Shown here: positions 1 to 11,741 of the stretch, one piece after another
Layout of the letters: each line of letters starts with the position of its first letter
Position numbering within the stretch: the stretch's first letter is position 1
Assembly (NCBI RefSeq): GCF_003086295.3
Contig: NC_092050.1
Span: 155,130,699-155,194,698, forward strand
Direction: 5' to 3'
DNA: 64,000 nucleotides
Origin: Arachis hypogaea
Lineage: Eukaryota; Streptophyta; Magnoliopsida; Fabales; Fabaceae
Position numbers and translations under genes: made by a program
The notes under the pieces: generated by a model
What the model saw: only the letters and a program-made list of their open reading frames with translations
Database searches by the model: none
Told to the model about the DNA's origin: nothing

Positions 1-626
1 AAAATTCATATTAAAATGTTATTTTTAATTACAATATATTAAATATAAAATAATTAAATTTTATTTTACATTTGACAAACACAATTCTGAATATTGAATA
101 GTAAATAAATTTGGGTAATGTATGCTCATAAATTATATTACGGTAGTTAGCTATTTAATTTTATTCATATATCATCAATTTAATCAGTTATACATATGAC
201 AAAAAGTTATATTATGTAATATATTTATTTATTATGAATTTCTTTTCATGCTCGTATAAAGCACAGATCCATACACTAATATTTAAAAAAATATGGTTTC
301 TAACCATTTAACACGTAATTTATTCTTTATAATATGTTAATTTTTAATTAGTTAATTTTTTTATTTAATCGCTAACTGCACTATTAATTTGGATTTTTTA
401 AATTTAACAAAAGTTAATATTTAGGATCACTTTGTAATTAAGTTATTCTTTAAACGTATGTCTTATTGTATAATTAAGTTTATTCTTTAAAATTTCTTTA
501 CCTCTCCTTTTTTCTTCGTATCTCTTATCTGTTTACTTTCTACATCTCTAAAAATTGGATAATGATATATCTAATTACGTAAGGTTTCTACATCTATTTT
601 TTTTAATTATTTTATCGTGAAACTAT

Positions 627-762
627 TGTTAAGGTTGCAAGTACGAAGAGTATAAGAAATTAGTCCCGTCTCGAATAGTGAAGAGTATATAAGATGAAAG
701 ACCTGTTAACTTAATGTCTTAAAATTTTGAGTTGGATGTAATATTTTCTCATTTTGATTCAA
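627..762 (+). mobile_element. Relic TRIM-type LTR in the F-box A1 upstream region
   Basis: The stretch starts TGTTAAGGTTGCAAGT and continues with a diverged form of the LTR of the young TRIM at 52201-53010, including the GAGTATATAAGATGA and GTTTTGAGTTGGATGT-like segments. Related relics lie at the equivalent place upstream of the other three F-box genes. It is old and degraded, and its right edge is uncertain. Confidence 0.6.
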
Positions 763-1306
763 TACTAAATAAAACAAGTTTGAGCTGATTTTTTATTATT
801 TTCTTAACATTACTGTCTTTTCGAATTATATCATTTTGATTCAACCTCCAAAATTCTTTTTTATTTTATTTGCCAAACAAGGCAGCACAAATAATGATAA
901 ATTAAGATCTCTTTTAAGTCAACGTTGCACAAATAATGATAAATTGAAATCTCTTTTAAAATTCATTTACTTTACTAATTTGTACGGGCAAAATATTAAT
1001 GACAAGTAGTTATTTTTAGCTTTGATTTTTTATTATCTCCCTAATATTATTATTTTTTAAATCATATCATTTTAATTTAACCTCAAAAATTCTTTTTGTA
1101 TTTTATTTGCCCAATAATGTAGCATAAATAATGATAAATTGATATCTCTTTTAAGATTCATTTACTTTACTATTTTATACAGACAAAACATTAATGACAA
1201 GTAGTTTTTTCAACTTAGGTTTTTTATTTTTTTTACACTAGTAGAATTTAATATTATTTAGGAATAAACTAAGCGTAATGAGTAATAATTATACATTTAT
1301 GTTTGT

Positions 1307-1426
1307 AATTGCAAATGCAATTCAAGTACTCACATTTAGATCGACTTTTTTTTTATTCTATTTAGGTTTGTGATATATATTTTCAATCAATCAATTTGAT
1401 TGGTTTGATATTTAATCCTATATATT
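1307..1426 (+). promoter_or_regulatory. Putative core promoter of F-box A1
   Basis: A 16-bp inverted repeat AATTGCA-AA-TGCAATT lies at 1307-1322. A second palindromic stretch around AATCAATTTGATTGG lies near 1391-1404, and TATATATT at 1419-1426 is about 165 bp before the ATG. The same three elements in the same order precede all four F-box genes. TATA function is inferred from position and conservation. Confidence 0.5.
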
Positions 1427-1590
1427 GGAGATCTTAATTAAGAGAGAAACAAATAGAGCGACAAAAATGTAATACCATTGAAATTTTTCTAAACTTGAAT
1501 GTTGAAATCTAATTTATTTTTTTTATTACATTTTGCGAGGCACACCACAAACGTAAGACTCTATCCTCTATTGTTCCATCTTCATCTCCA

Positions 1591-2735
1591 ATGCAAATGA
1601 CAACCCATAGCAATCAGATTCCTAAGGATCTTGATGGGAAATTCTAGCAAAATTATCTGTTAAGTCTTTGAAGCGATTTAGTTGCGTACATAAGTTTTGG
1701 CTAAATTTACTTGAAAATTCTGATTTCAAGAGCATATACTATGAGAATTTAAAATCTAAAACTGCTTATTCCTCGTCTCTCCTTCTATGGAGATATTTTC
1801 ATGACGAAAGAAGTGATCCACACATCTATGAAATTGAAGTGCATTTGCTTTCTGGAGAAAGGTATGAAAACATGGTTACGTTAGTTTTGCCAAGTCTGTT
1901 TGAAGAAATTGGTTTTGATAGAATTATAGACTGTGTTAATGGTATCATATGTCACTATAAAAAAGCTGGTCTTAATGTAAAAATAGGACTTTGGAATCCC
2001 AAAACCGACGAGCATAAAATTATTCCTCCAAGTATTATTACTAATGATCCCGACTTTGATGCAGAGGTAGAAATTCATGGGTTTGGTTATGATAATGTGA
2101 ATGATGACTATAAAGTGATTCAACATATATGTTATTGTCATAATGAATTTTACCAATATGAGCCTGCTCTAGCAAATTGGCAAATTTATAGTCTAAAAAG
2201 TAATTGTTGGAAGAAACTTAATCTTGAAATGACTGAAAAAGGAGGTTTTGGTGAAGGTTATGTAACGTACTTAAATGGAGTATGCCACTGGCGGGGTGGA
2301 GATAAGAATGGAAAAGAGGTACTTGTGTCATTTAATCTCAGCACTGAAACGTTTCAAACCACATTGATTGGTTGGCAACAAAGTGATGATATTGATTGCC
2401 TTACCAGAACTTTGGTAGTGCTCAACGACTCTGTTGCTCTGATCTCCTCTTTTGATGAGAATAGTCATATTGAAATATCCATTTTAGGTGAAGTTGGTGT
2501 AAAAGAATCTTGGGTGAAGCTTTTCACAATTGGACCCTTTCCATATATTTGGCATCCAATGATAATGGGCAACAAATGTGATATAATATTTTTTATGGGA
2601 AATGAAAACCATGAATTGGCTTCCTTTGATGTTATTAGTGGCAAAGTAATTCACAATATTAGTATTAAAATAGATCTATTTGGTACATGGATTTATAAAA
2701 AAAACCTCCTCTCTTTCACTACAGGAATTAATTAA
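1591..2735 (+). pseudogene. F-box/FBA protein gene A1, frameshifted in the F-box
   Basis: This is the paralogue of the intact gene at 45983-47128. Relative to that copy one base is missing near 1633 (CTTGATGGG against CTTGTATGGG), so translation from the ATG at 1591 stops after about 18 codons, inside the F-box. The rest stays open from about 1668 to 2735 and encodes the end of the F-box (KRFSCVHKFWLNLL) and the whole F-box-associated region, with LWNPKTDEHK, GFGYDNVNDDYKV and YLNGVCHW. Without an intact F-box it should not join an SCF ubiquitin ligase through SKP1. A short protein with only the substrate-binding half is possible from an internal start, but pseudogene is the simpler reading. 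No intron is needed. Confidence 0.85.
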
Positions 2736-2808
2736 TTTGTAAATATACAAATTCATATGTTATTCTTATATGTTATAATAATACAAATATATTAATAAGC
2801 ATTTTTAG

Positions 2809-3043
2809 ATTTGTTTGGATGAACTTTTAAGAAATTTTTTTTTCGAATTATTTTTTTAAAGATTTTTAGAAAAATAAAAATAATTTTATATTTGGATATC
2901 TAATAAAAAAAATCTTTTTATTTATCAATTATGTTTTAATACAATAAAATAAAAATATTTTTTTATTTATTTATTATGTAAAAATAAAAAAAGTTATTAA
3001 AAAATATCTTTTTATTAAAATTTAACGGACCTAAACAAACACT
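2809..3043. mobile_element. AT-rich MITE-like element downstream of F-box A1
   Basis: About 235 bp begins GATTTGTTTGGATGAAC and ends GGACCTAAACAAACACT, so the ends are imperfect inverted repeats (GTTTGGAT against a reversed TTAGGTCC-type end). The interior is A/T homopolymer-rich. It has a counterpart at 47203-47438, and a longer relative at 25800-26172 shares both ends. There is no coding content, and the transposon superfamily is not determined. Confidence 0.5.
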
Positions 3044-3245
3044 TTCGTTGTGCATGTACATGTAATATTTTATTCAAATTAAAGGTTCACTATTTGCTAT
3101 TATTAATATATATTTATTTTTTTAGAATCAATAATTGATCCCTATTTTTCACACTAAGATAATAATAATAACTGGATACAAGCAAATATTACAAGAGTAT
3201 TTTAATAGAATATTTTTTTGCATAAAGTAGTACCCTGTTTGTTTT

Positions 3246-3880
3246 TTAGGACATGCGATATATCTGACTCTATTAATATTGAGACACAAGTGAACCTCAA
3301 ATAATAATACATCACTCTAAAATTTTATACACACAAGTTAGAACTCAACCTGACCAATTTTAGTCTTTATTGTATTAATATTGCTAACATGATTATAAGT
3401 TGTAGTTGCATCAGGACCTAATTCAACATTTTTGAATACGTTCCAGATATCCAATTTATTTTTAAGAACAATGACCAATCTAAAATATTGAAATTGATTA
3501 AACTTAGCAAGCTACAAGTTTTATATTTGTTTCATTCATCTTCCCAAAATTGCCTATTGCGTGTTTTGTTATTTAGATTTGGCCAATTAATCATAAATTG
3601 AGGTTCCAAATTTGTTATTTATGAGAATAAACTACAAAAAATAATTAATAATTAATTTATTAAATAATAAGATAAATAAAAACGGATAAAATCTAATTAA
3701 TTAGCTTACTGGCCTTGCTCGAAATTTATTGTTTGTTGGAGAATAATTTAGTGACCAAAGATAAAATGCATTTGTGAGACACAAATTGTGTATTGTGAAA
3801 TTCCACTTTGAAGATTGTGTTGTTAGTTTTTTAGATACAACATTGATAAGCAGAAAAGATGTTAACCATTGTTAGATCAA
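3246..3880 (-). pseudogene. RNase T2 (S-RNase-type) pseudogene 1
   Basis: On the minus strand this aligns with both exons and the intron of the intact RNase T2 gene at 17559-18305. Exon-2 homology runs about 3246-3605, and the intron (TAATTAATTTATTAAATAA core) and exon 1 follow to about 3880. The first catalytic region reads NFTIHNLC where the intact gene has NFTIHGLW. The second reads FWEDE, stop, NKYKTC where the intact gene has FWEAQWKKHGTC, so a Trp codon became TGA and the catalytic His became Tyr. The start region is also lost. It lies tail-to-tail with F-box A1, about 510 bp away. It is certainly inactive as a ribonuclease. Confidence 0.87.
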
Positions 3881-4821
3881 TTTAAAGAAAAGGCTTAATT
3901 ATAATGTGCATAAAAGAAAATAAAAACAACTATGATCTTTGGAATATGGTTCCATCAATAGTAAAGATATTTTTTCTGTTTAATTTTATTCTTTTTTTTA
4001 TTATAATATATAGTTCTTATATTCTCTTAAAATTATTATTCACTTCTGTTTCATTGTTGCTAATGTACTTATTGATTTTTTTTATCAAATATGAAATGAA
4101 ATTTTGATTTTCTTATGCATGTGAAACTAAATAGCGAAAAAAAAAAATCCAATTTGAAAGAAAGATAATAAATGATGAAGAAGTTGTGATATTTTAAACA
4201 AAATGTTTGATAATTAAAAAAATTAGATAAAAATACTCATAATTTATTTTGTTTAATATTTATTAATTAGTGTGATAATTAATAAATATTGAAAATTCTG
4301 ACTATTTTTTTTATTCTAATATTACCGTATTTTAAAAAACAAAAGAGAATTACAATGCTTTAAGAATGAAATAAGTGATATTGTCAAATTGTATAAAATA
4401 ATCTTTTATGTAAAACAGTATAGATTCTAAATAAAAAATTGAACAAAATTAACTTTAACATATGTTATGTTTAATATATTAATAAATTAATTAATTATGT
4501 TTTGTTGTAAAATATAACGCTAAAAATTATAAACTTCGAATAATTAGTAACTAATTAATTAATAAATTAATTATTATTTAAAAAAATAAAAAATTTAATT
4601 TTATAATTTAAAAAAAATAAAATAATCGTTTCAAATATTAAATATATTAGTAGCTCATATATTTAGTCTAATAAATAAATATATGTGATTTAATATATAT
4701 ATATAACTTTAATAATAATATTTTATTAATAAAATCAATCCTTATAACTCGAGAAAGGTTCCACGGTTCATCTTGTATAATAGCCACCTATATAGTGTTT
4801 ATGAATGTCGAATAAAAAAAA

Positions 4822-4856
4822 TGGGGCGTCGCCAAGCGGTAAGACATCGGGTTTTG
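4822..4856 (+). pseudogene. 5' part of a plastid-type tRNA-Gln(UUG)-like sequence
   Basis: TGGGGCGTCGCCAAGCGGTA and the following bases up to GGGTTTTG match the acceptor 5' strand, D-arm (A-box like TCGCCAAGCGG) and 5' anticodon arm of organelle tRNA-Gln as known for plants. After the anticodon position the sequence no longer folds as a tRNA: there is no GGTTCGAATCC T-arm and no matching acceptor 3' strand. It is a truncated remnant, also present at 49230-49264. Confidence 0.55.
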
Positions 4857-5008
4857 ATATTACGAATAATTCCGACAACTTCGGGAGAAAAGGAGGCATT
4901 TACTTATTATAAAGATGGTGCGATTTGATTATTTTTTTTACCGATTTCAGTCTTATTAGAAAGACACATTATTTTATTCGTAAAAAAATAAAAAAAGACC
5001 GACGCTTG

Positions 5009-5013
<5 letters not shown>

Positions 5014-5064
<51 letters not shown>
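5014..5064. repeat. (TA)n microsatellite
   Basis: About 25 TA units. The equivalent site in copy 2 (around 49350) has only about seven units, so the tract differs strongly in length between the paralogous blocks. Confidence 0.95.
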
Positions 5065-5065
<1 letters not shown>

Positions 5066-6213
5066 TCACTAAGTAGAGTAGAAAGAAAATAAAGAAAGAG
5101 AGACCGTGGGAGAAAGAGAGAGAAATCATAAAAATTTCTGAGCTTTCGACTTTAATTTTTTGAAAAAGCTCTAATTTTTTGAGATCTATAACTTCAATAA
5201 AAAATTTAATTTAATAAAAATATTCGTATTTTTTTTTATATGTCAGCATTATTTTTGTCTGGTAAAAATTGATGATGGTGTAGCCCTTTTTCTTCTTAAG
5301 TTCGGCCAAATGAAATTTTAGGATATATAGACGATTTCTGACATTTTCTTCTTTAATAACTTGGTCGAAAAATTTTTCCGGAGTTTCTATTGTTATGATT
5401 TCTTTGCGGAGGTAGGATTTAGTAATTTTATAATAATTAAATGTGAATTTGATAAGTGAATGTTAGTTTGATTGATTATTGTTTGAGTTTGAATAAGTTT
5501 ATGTTGAATTATTGTTGTTGTTTGTGATTTATTGATTTGGTTATAAAGAACAGCTCAACTGTAGTTATTTTAATGATTTTGGGACTGTTATGATATAGTA
5601 TTTTGAGAAAATTGATGAGATTGGTGGTTGAAAGATTAAACTAAAAACCGTAAAAACTCGATAACCGAAAAATTTGAGAACAGATTAAAGCATAAGTAAT
5701 ATTTTGAAAGAAAAAAGTTAAGAGTTTTGGTTTTGGTATAAAAGAAAGATTAGTAATTACAATTTATTTTTGAAGGGTAATATTGTATTTGTATATAAAA
5801 ATCGAGGTATAATTTACAATTGTATAAGTTTTGAGGTATTTTGGATAATAAATAAAGTATAGAGATAAAATGGACATTTTATAAAAATAAAGAGTTATTT
5901 TTATAAATATGAAAATAAGTGAGAATCAAATATTGAAGTTAAAAATAGAATAATAAAAAGATCATAATTTAGAAAGTAATTGCTAAAAGTTTAAAATAAG
6001 ATTTTATAAACTAAATTTTAAAAGAAGATTATAAATATTATTTTAAATATATTTTTAAAATTATTCATTTATATTAAAATAAATTATTATTATTATTTAC
6101 ATTCTAATATTTTAAAATAGTCAATTATGTTTCATATTTTAAAAAATAAGACTCTTAGTGTTAGAAAATAATAAATTATATCACAAGAATCAATTTTGGA
6201 TATCTGAAGTATT

Positions 6214-6495
6214 AATGAAAACAAATCAGATAATGTTTCATTATTCAAATGGCAGTGCGTTCAAGATAAAACTCATGATTCGAGATTCTACCAATAACGA
6301 CTTCTTTACTGAAACCTTAAACATATACACTTCTTCCATGATTTCACACACTGGTGGCCATGGGAACACCTTCACTCACCCTTTACTCCTAAAGGCCTGT
6401 GCCAACCTTGGTTCCATTAGTCAATATTCATGGGACTATGATTCATGGCCATATTCTGAGACTTGGCTTCCAAGATGACTTAGTTATTGAACAGC
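6214..6495 (+). pseudogene. Truncated PPR gene fragment (alpha, copy 1)
   Basis: It encodes MIRDSTNNDFF, SHTGGHGNTFTHP and LLLKACANLGS, matching the N-terminal part of the PPR protein at 56964-58919. About 40 bp around the start region is missing, and the homology ends after the codons for GDL at about 6480-6495, before most PPR repeats. Its 5' flank (TCAATTATGTTTCATATTTT) matches the flank of the full PPR genes but lacks the solo LTR found there. It is a non-functional remnant. Confidence 0.85.
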
Positions 6496-8527
6496 TAGCT
6501 AGCACCTGCTTTTATTTAATTTGTTTGTTGTATTTGTAACTTAAAAATCTTTATATTATTTTTAGCTTTCTTCTTATTTTTTTTGTATGTGCTATTTTTA
6601 GAAATAAAAGTATAATAAGGGTATCCCTTATTTTTCAGTAAAAATTTTAGATGAGTGCTTAGCTTGTTATTACATGTTCAAGAAGGAATTTAATGCTAAT
6701 TTCTTTTATTTTAGATTTTAATTCGAACATATAATTTTATATAAAAGATGTTTTTAAAATAAGCTCAACTAACTCTATATGCATTAAATATGCTACTCTT
6801 ATGATTCATTGGATTTCATAATATAAATGAAAATAAAAAAGAAGCTATAAAAGAAGAATGTTGAGGAATTTTAATAAATATAGAAAATATTAAAATATAA
6901 ATAAATATTTTTTAATATAGAACACTTTAAAATAAAAATGCAACACTTTATTTTTTTAAACTAAATATAAAACATATAAATACATAAAAATATAAATCTT
7001 TTTAATTCATTAAGACTAATTATTATGTTGTAAATTTTATTATACTAAAAATTCATATTAATATGTTATTTTTAATTACAATATATTAAATATAAAATAA
7101 TTAAATATTATTTTAAATTACTTGACAAATACAATTCTAAATATTGAATAGTAAAAAAATTTGGGTAATGCATGCTCATAAATTATATTATGGTAGTTAA
7201 CTATTTAATTTTATTCATATATCATCAATTTAATTAGTTATATATGACAAAAAGTTATACTATAAAATATATTTATGTATTATGAATTTCTTTTCATGCT
7301 CGTATAACACACAGATCTATACACTAGTATTTAAAAAAAAAGAGATAATTTCTAATCAATTAATACGTAATTTATCTTCTATGACATATCAATTTTTTTA
7401 TTTAGTCACTAATTAACTATACTATTAATTTGAATTTTTTAAATTTAACCAAAATTAATATTTAGGATCACTTAAGTTATTCTTTAAATGTATGTCCTTA
7501 TTGTATAATTAAGTTTATTCTTTAAAAATTTTTCTTCGCCTCCTTTTTTTTTTCAAAGTTAGGAATGAGATTCGAATAACCCGAGATTTTTAAATGAGAA
7601 AGAAAGACTATACCGTTAAAGTTATAGTTCAAATAGCATAGTCTTCTCTTTTCTTCACTTTCCTTGTCCGTCCACTTTCAACATCTTTGATTCAATATTT
7701 CTTTGCATCTTTAAAAATTGGATAATGATATATCTTTCAACATCTAATTTTTTTAATTATTTTATCATTAAATTATTGTTAGGGTTGCAAGTGTGAGAAG
7801 TATAAGGAATTAGTCCTACATAAAAAAAAAATATGAATAAGTGAAGAGTATATAAGATGAGAGACATATTAACTTGAAGCTTAAAGTTTTGAGTTGGATA
7901 TGACATTTTCTCATCTTGTATTCTCTCGTTTTGATTCCTCTCTGAAATCTTCTGGTAGTAGAGCAAAATGATAAATATTTACTTTTATATTTTTTTATTA
8001 TTCAAAATTGTAAAACTATTAATGAATGTTAAATAAAACAAGTTTAAACTGATTTTTTATGATCTTTCTAACATTACTATTTTTTCGAATCATATCATTT
8101 TGAGTTAACCTCCAAAATTCTTTTTCATTTTAGTTGCCAAGCAACGTAGCACAAATAATGATAAATTGAGATCTCTTTTAAGATTTATTTACTTTACTAT
8201 TTTGTACAGGAAAAATATTAATGATATGAAATTATTTTTAGGTCTAATTTTTTATTATCTTCTTAATATTACTATTTTTTGAATTACATCATTTTGATTT
8301 AACCTCCAAAATTCTTTTTTATTTTATTTGCCCAACAACATAGCACAAATAACAATAACTTTAGATCTATTTTAAAATTCATTTACTTTTCTATTTTGTA
8401 TAAAAAAATATTAATGACAAGTAATTATTTTTAACTTAGGTTGTTTATTTTTTTTAAACTAGTAGAATATAGTATTATTTAAGAATAAACTAAGTTTAAT
8501 GAGTAATAATTATACATTTATGTTTGT
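6496..8527. other. Alpha/beta junction and upstream region of F-box B1
   Basis: There is no gene. From about 7050 the sequence is a diverged repeat of the start of the window (TTCATATTAATATGTTATTT and onward), so sub-unit beta begins there. 6783-6960 has a second relative split by insertions at 38626-38669 and 44156-44290. The relic LTR at 7777-7965 is listed separately. Confidence 0.7.
7777..7965 (+). mobile_element. Relic TRIM-type LTR upstream of F-box B1
   Basis: It starts TGTTAGGGTTGCAAGTGTGA and follows the young TRIM LTR (52201-52409) through GAGTATATAAGATGAGAGAC, GTTTTGAGTTGGATATGACA and GATTCCTCTCTGAA. It is the best preserved of the four relics. At the same place in copy 2 a young TRIM sits inside it, so this copy shows the empty site (CATCTTGTATTCTCTCG, about 7912-7928). 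Confidence 0.75.
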
Positions 8528-8650
8528 AATTGCAAATGCAATTCAAGTGTTCACAATTTAGATCGGCTTTCCTTTTATTCTATTTAGGTTTGTGATATAT
8601 ATATTCCCAATCAATCAATTTGATTGGTTTGATGTTTAGTGCTATATATT
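8528..8650 (+). promoter_or_regulatory. Putative core promoter of F-box B1
   Basis: AATTGCA-AA-TGCAATT is at 8528-8543, the AATCAATTTGATTGG-type palindrome at about 8616-8630 and TATATATT at 8643-8650. Order and spacing are as at the other three F-box genes. Confidence 0.5.
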
Positions 8651-8818
8651 GAAGATCTTGATTAGGAAAGAAACAAATAGAACGACAAAAATGTAATACC
8701 ATTAAAATTTTTCTAAACTTGTATGTTGGAATCTAATTTATTTTTTATTACATCTTACGAGGCACACTACAAACATAAAATTCTATCCTCTATTGTTCTA
8801 TCTTCATCTTCAGCGGAA

Positions 8819-9964
8819 ATGGCAACCCATAGCGATCATATTTCTAAGGATGTTGTATTAGAAATTCTAGCAAAATTACCTGTTAAGTCTTTGAAGCGAT
8901 TTAGTTGTGTGCATAAGTCTTGGCTAAATTTATTTGAGAATTCTAATTTTAAGAGCATGTACTACGAGAATTTAAAATCTACAACTACTCACTCATCGTC
9001 TCTCCTTCTATGGAGATATTTTTATAACGAAAGAAGTGATGGAGACGTCTATGAAAATGATGTGCATTTGCTTTCTGGAGAAAGGTACGAAAACATAGTT
9101 ACGTTAGTTTTGCCAAGTCTATTGGAAGAAAATGGTTTTTATAGAGTTTTAGACTGTGTTAATGGTATCATATGTCACTATGAAGAAGATGGTCTTGATG
9201 TAAAAATAGGACTTTGGAACCCCAAAACCGACCAGCATAAAATTATTCCTCCGGGTATTACTGATGATGAGCCCGGCTTTGATCGGCGAGTAAGTATTCA
9301 TGGATTTGGTTATGATAATGTGAATGATGATTATAAAGTGATTCAATGTGTATATTATGTTCATGGTCAAACTTTTGTAGAAGAGCCTGTTCTAACAATT
9401 TGGCAAATTTATAGTCTAAAAAGTAATTGTTGGAAGAAACTTGATCTTGAAATGACTAAGAAGGAACATATATATAATGCTTCTGTAGCGTACTTGAATG
9501 GAGTATGTCACTGGTGGGGTAGAGAGCATGCCACTAATGGACTCGAAGAAGAACAAGTACTTGTGTCATTTAATCTCAGCACTGAAACGTTTCAAACCAC
9601 ATCAATTGTTTGGCTGCAAAAAAATGATGATAGACCTATCAGAAGTTTGGTAGTGCTCAACAAATCTGTTACTCTGATTTCCTCTTTTGCTAAGAATAAT
9701 TGCATTGAAATATCTATTTTGGGTGAAATTGGTGTGAAAGAATCTTGGGTGAAACTTTTCACACTTGAACCCTTTTCATCAGAATTTAGTCCAATGAGAA
9801 TGGGCCACAAATGTGATCTAATATTTATCGAAAACCACAACAGTGAATTGGCTTCCTTTGATGTTATTACGCGCAAAGTAATTCACAATATTAATATCAA
9901 AACAAGCATGTTTGGTACATGGATTTATAAAAAAAAGTCTCTTTTCTTTCATCAAAGAAATTAA
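8819..9964 (+). CDS. F-box/FBA protein B1 (SLF/SFB-like architecture)
   Basis: A single-exon gene. The preferred start is the ATG at 8819 (MATHSDHI), because it matches the start of gene A. An in-frame ATG at 8723 would add 32 residues. About 381 residues. The F-box at residues ~7-48 (SKDVVLEILAKLPVKSLKRF, then CVHKSWLNLFE) should bind SKP1 in an SCF E3 ubiquitin ligase. The F-box-associated region follows, with LWNPKTDQHKIIPP, HGFGYDNVNDDYKV, IWQIYSLKSNCWKKL, YLNGVCHWWG and LVSFNLSTETFQ. The domain order and length match the plant F-box/FBA family that contains S-locus F-box proteins, but thousands of plant F-box genes share it. An extra A near 9930 shifts the last ~10 residues (ending LFFHQRN) relative to B2, which probably does little harm. 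The substrate is unknown. Confidence 0.88.
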   Translation: MATHSDHISKDVVLEILAKLPVKSLKRFSCVHKSWLNLFENSNFKSMYYENLKSTTTHSSSLLLWRYFYNERSDGDVYENDVHLLSGERYENIVTLVLPSLLEENGFYRVLDCVNGIICHYEEDGLDVKIGLWNPKTDQHKIIPPGITDDEPGFDRRVSIHGFGYDNVNDDYKVIQCVYYVHGQTFVEEPVLTIWQIYSLKSNCWKKLDLEMTKKEHIYNASVAYLNGVCHWWGREHATNGLEEEQVLVSFNLSTETFQTTSIVWLQKNDDRPIRSLVVLNKSVTLISSFAKNNCIEISILGEIGVKESWVKLFTLEPFSSEFSPMRMGHKCDLIFIENHNSELASFDVITRKVIHNINIKTSMFGTWIYKKKSLFFHQRN

Positions 9965-10117
9965 TTAATTAGTAAATATACAAATTTAAATGTAAGATGT
10001 ATTTAAATGGGGTATAGAAAGAGTATGTAAACTTTTTAAGATGAAAGTTAATTTTAATATTCATGTTGATAGTTGAAATTGATTTGATAAGTCAATTTGT
10101 ATTACATTCCAACATTT

Positions 10118-11741
10118 TGTGAAGGATTACCATGTGTTCATAACATGCAGGGGAAGAAAAAAAAGTAATCCTAAAGATCTATTTTTGTACTTAAATTTTA
10201 TTCCAATAATATAATATATGTATAGATCAGATCTAAATACCTGTGTACGCTAGTAAAAATCTTTTTCTCCTTCGATGGTACAAAGGCGCTATGCGTATTC
10301 ACATCGAGACCAACATTTGCTGTCAACTCCTTGATCAATGGACATCTGATCTAAAATTAAGAAACCTCATGCAACTCTTTGCACACTATAAAATTCTTCT
10401 CCAAGAATTAGGCTCACATACATTTATGTGTGTAGAGGTAAAGGAATAAAACTCTTATTATTCTCGTCTGTTTCTCATGTTTTCCTCTACTCTTGGCATA
10501 CATATATATAGTATGAGATTTGTTTCTGATTTTAAATTTGAATCTCAATTCAAATTTAAATCATATCTTGAAATTCCAAATTTGAATCCTTTAAATTTAT
10601 GAATTATATCATAACTCAATTTGAAAACAGAATCAGTTAGAATCTTGTCCAAATTTAGAAATAAAATAACTAATTATTTTCAAATCTCATTTAATATTCT
10701 CAATTATCATACTATTATTATATTCTTGGTGCTAGCAAAGAATATAATAATATTCCATTTGAATTAATATAATTATTTATTTGATCAAATCAAATTAATA
10801 ATTAAATAATTCTACAGCAAAGATTAAAACACTCGTTAGTGTGTGATTCCGTAGGTTCAATACTAAGCGGGTAGTAAATTAGTTATACTAAATTTACTAA
10901 TCAAGGTTGGCGTCTAGCAACACTCCTCAACGACTCGATAGTTTGAAGTAATATATTTTTACTAAGAATCTTAGAAGAACAAAGTATAATTCCTTCCATC
11001 TTTCCAGCTCTTGGTTAACCTTTAGAGTATGGTTTAATTGTCAAACTCTAACTTGTTACCATTATTATAATGAAATGTGAATCACTTAAAAACTCATTTC
11101 TTCATTCATTCAATCCCCTTGGCCAAGGTTTTATTCATCTCAGTCATTATAATCATAGAGCTCAAACTCTTTACCGAGAGTTGACGGATTCCTTATTGAC
11201 TAATCATTAATTCTACAAGTATTTAAATCATACCCAATATCCATTCAACTAGCACCCTAGGGTATTAGGTGTCCGGAATCAAAGTATAATAAATACATTG
11301 TTAATTACTAAGACAGTCGCAGGTCAAAGGAAACTCTATTACTATGTTCATCTTGAGAATATCCTATTGACAAATATGCGGTAATTATAACCATTAGGAA
11401 TTCTCAGAGTGAGTCAGTTCAATGGTCATATCTCTATATGCATCATCTATATATATAATTTAATAAATGAGATCTATTAATCTTCATCCAATGAAGACCA
11501 TTATATATATATTGATCTTTTCGGATTATTAATGTCCTTTTTAATAATCCTATGACCAAGAAAAATTTAGATTAAATTATAAAAGATTTATCTCTCAATA
11601 TTATGATCACTATCACAATAATAAATTTATAAATTTAATCAAAGACGTTATTATATTAACATTTTAACATTTTAATATAATAACAATAACAAATTATTTG
11701 ATACATAATTGATTGAATTGTGGTCATACTTCTTATTCCCA
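10118..11741 (-). mobile_element. Solo LTR, 1624 bp, probably copia type
   Basis: The element has TG...CA ends (TGTGAAGGATTACC to CTTATTCCCA) flanked by a short direct repeat ACATTT (10112-10117 and 11742-11747). There is no internal domain. Sub-unit alpha supplies an empty site: CATTCTAATATTTTAAAATAG near 6101-6121. The minus orientation is inferred from a TGGGAATAAGAAG-type LTR start. The same element with the same ends lies at 55210-56833, so insertion and LTR-LTR recombination predate the large duplication. It ends 130 bp before the PPR start codon. Confidence 0.8.

Larger units (their letters stand above)
3881..6213. other. AT-rich non-coding stretch of sub-unit alpha
   Basis: I see no gene here. 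It holds the upstream flank of the dead RNase, a tRNA-Gln-like piece (4822-4856), a TA microsatellite (5014-5064) and long A/T runs. The stretch is repeated at 48263-50513 with small indels. A 67-codon frame near 3904 is AT-rich and is broken in the other copy, so I do not call it. Confidence 0.6.

Noticed and set aside
3904..4107. Small membrane-like ORF of 67 codons
   Set aside because: Very AT-rich, hydrophobic by composition, and shifted out of frame by a small deletion in the second block copy.
4822..4900. Functional tRNA gene
   Set aside because: The 3' half cannot form the anticodon, T and acceptor stems.
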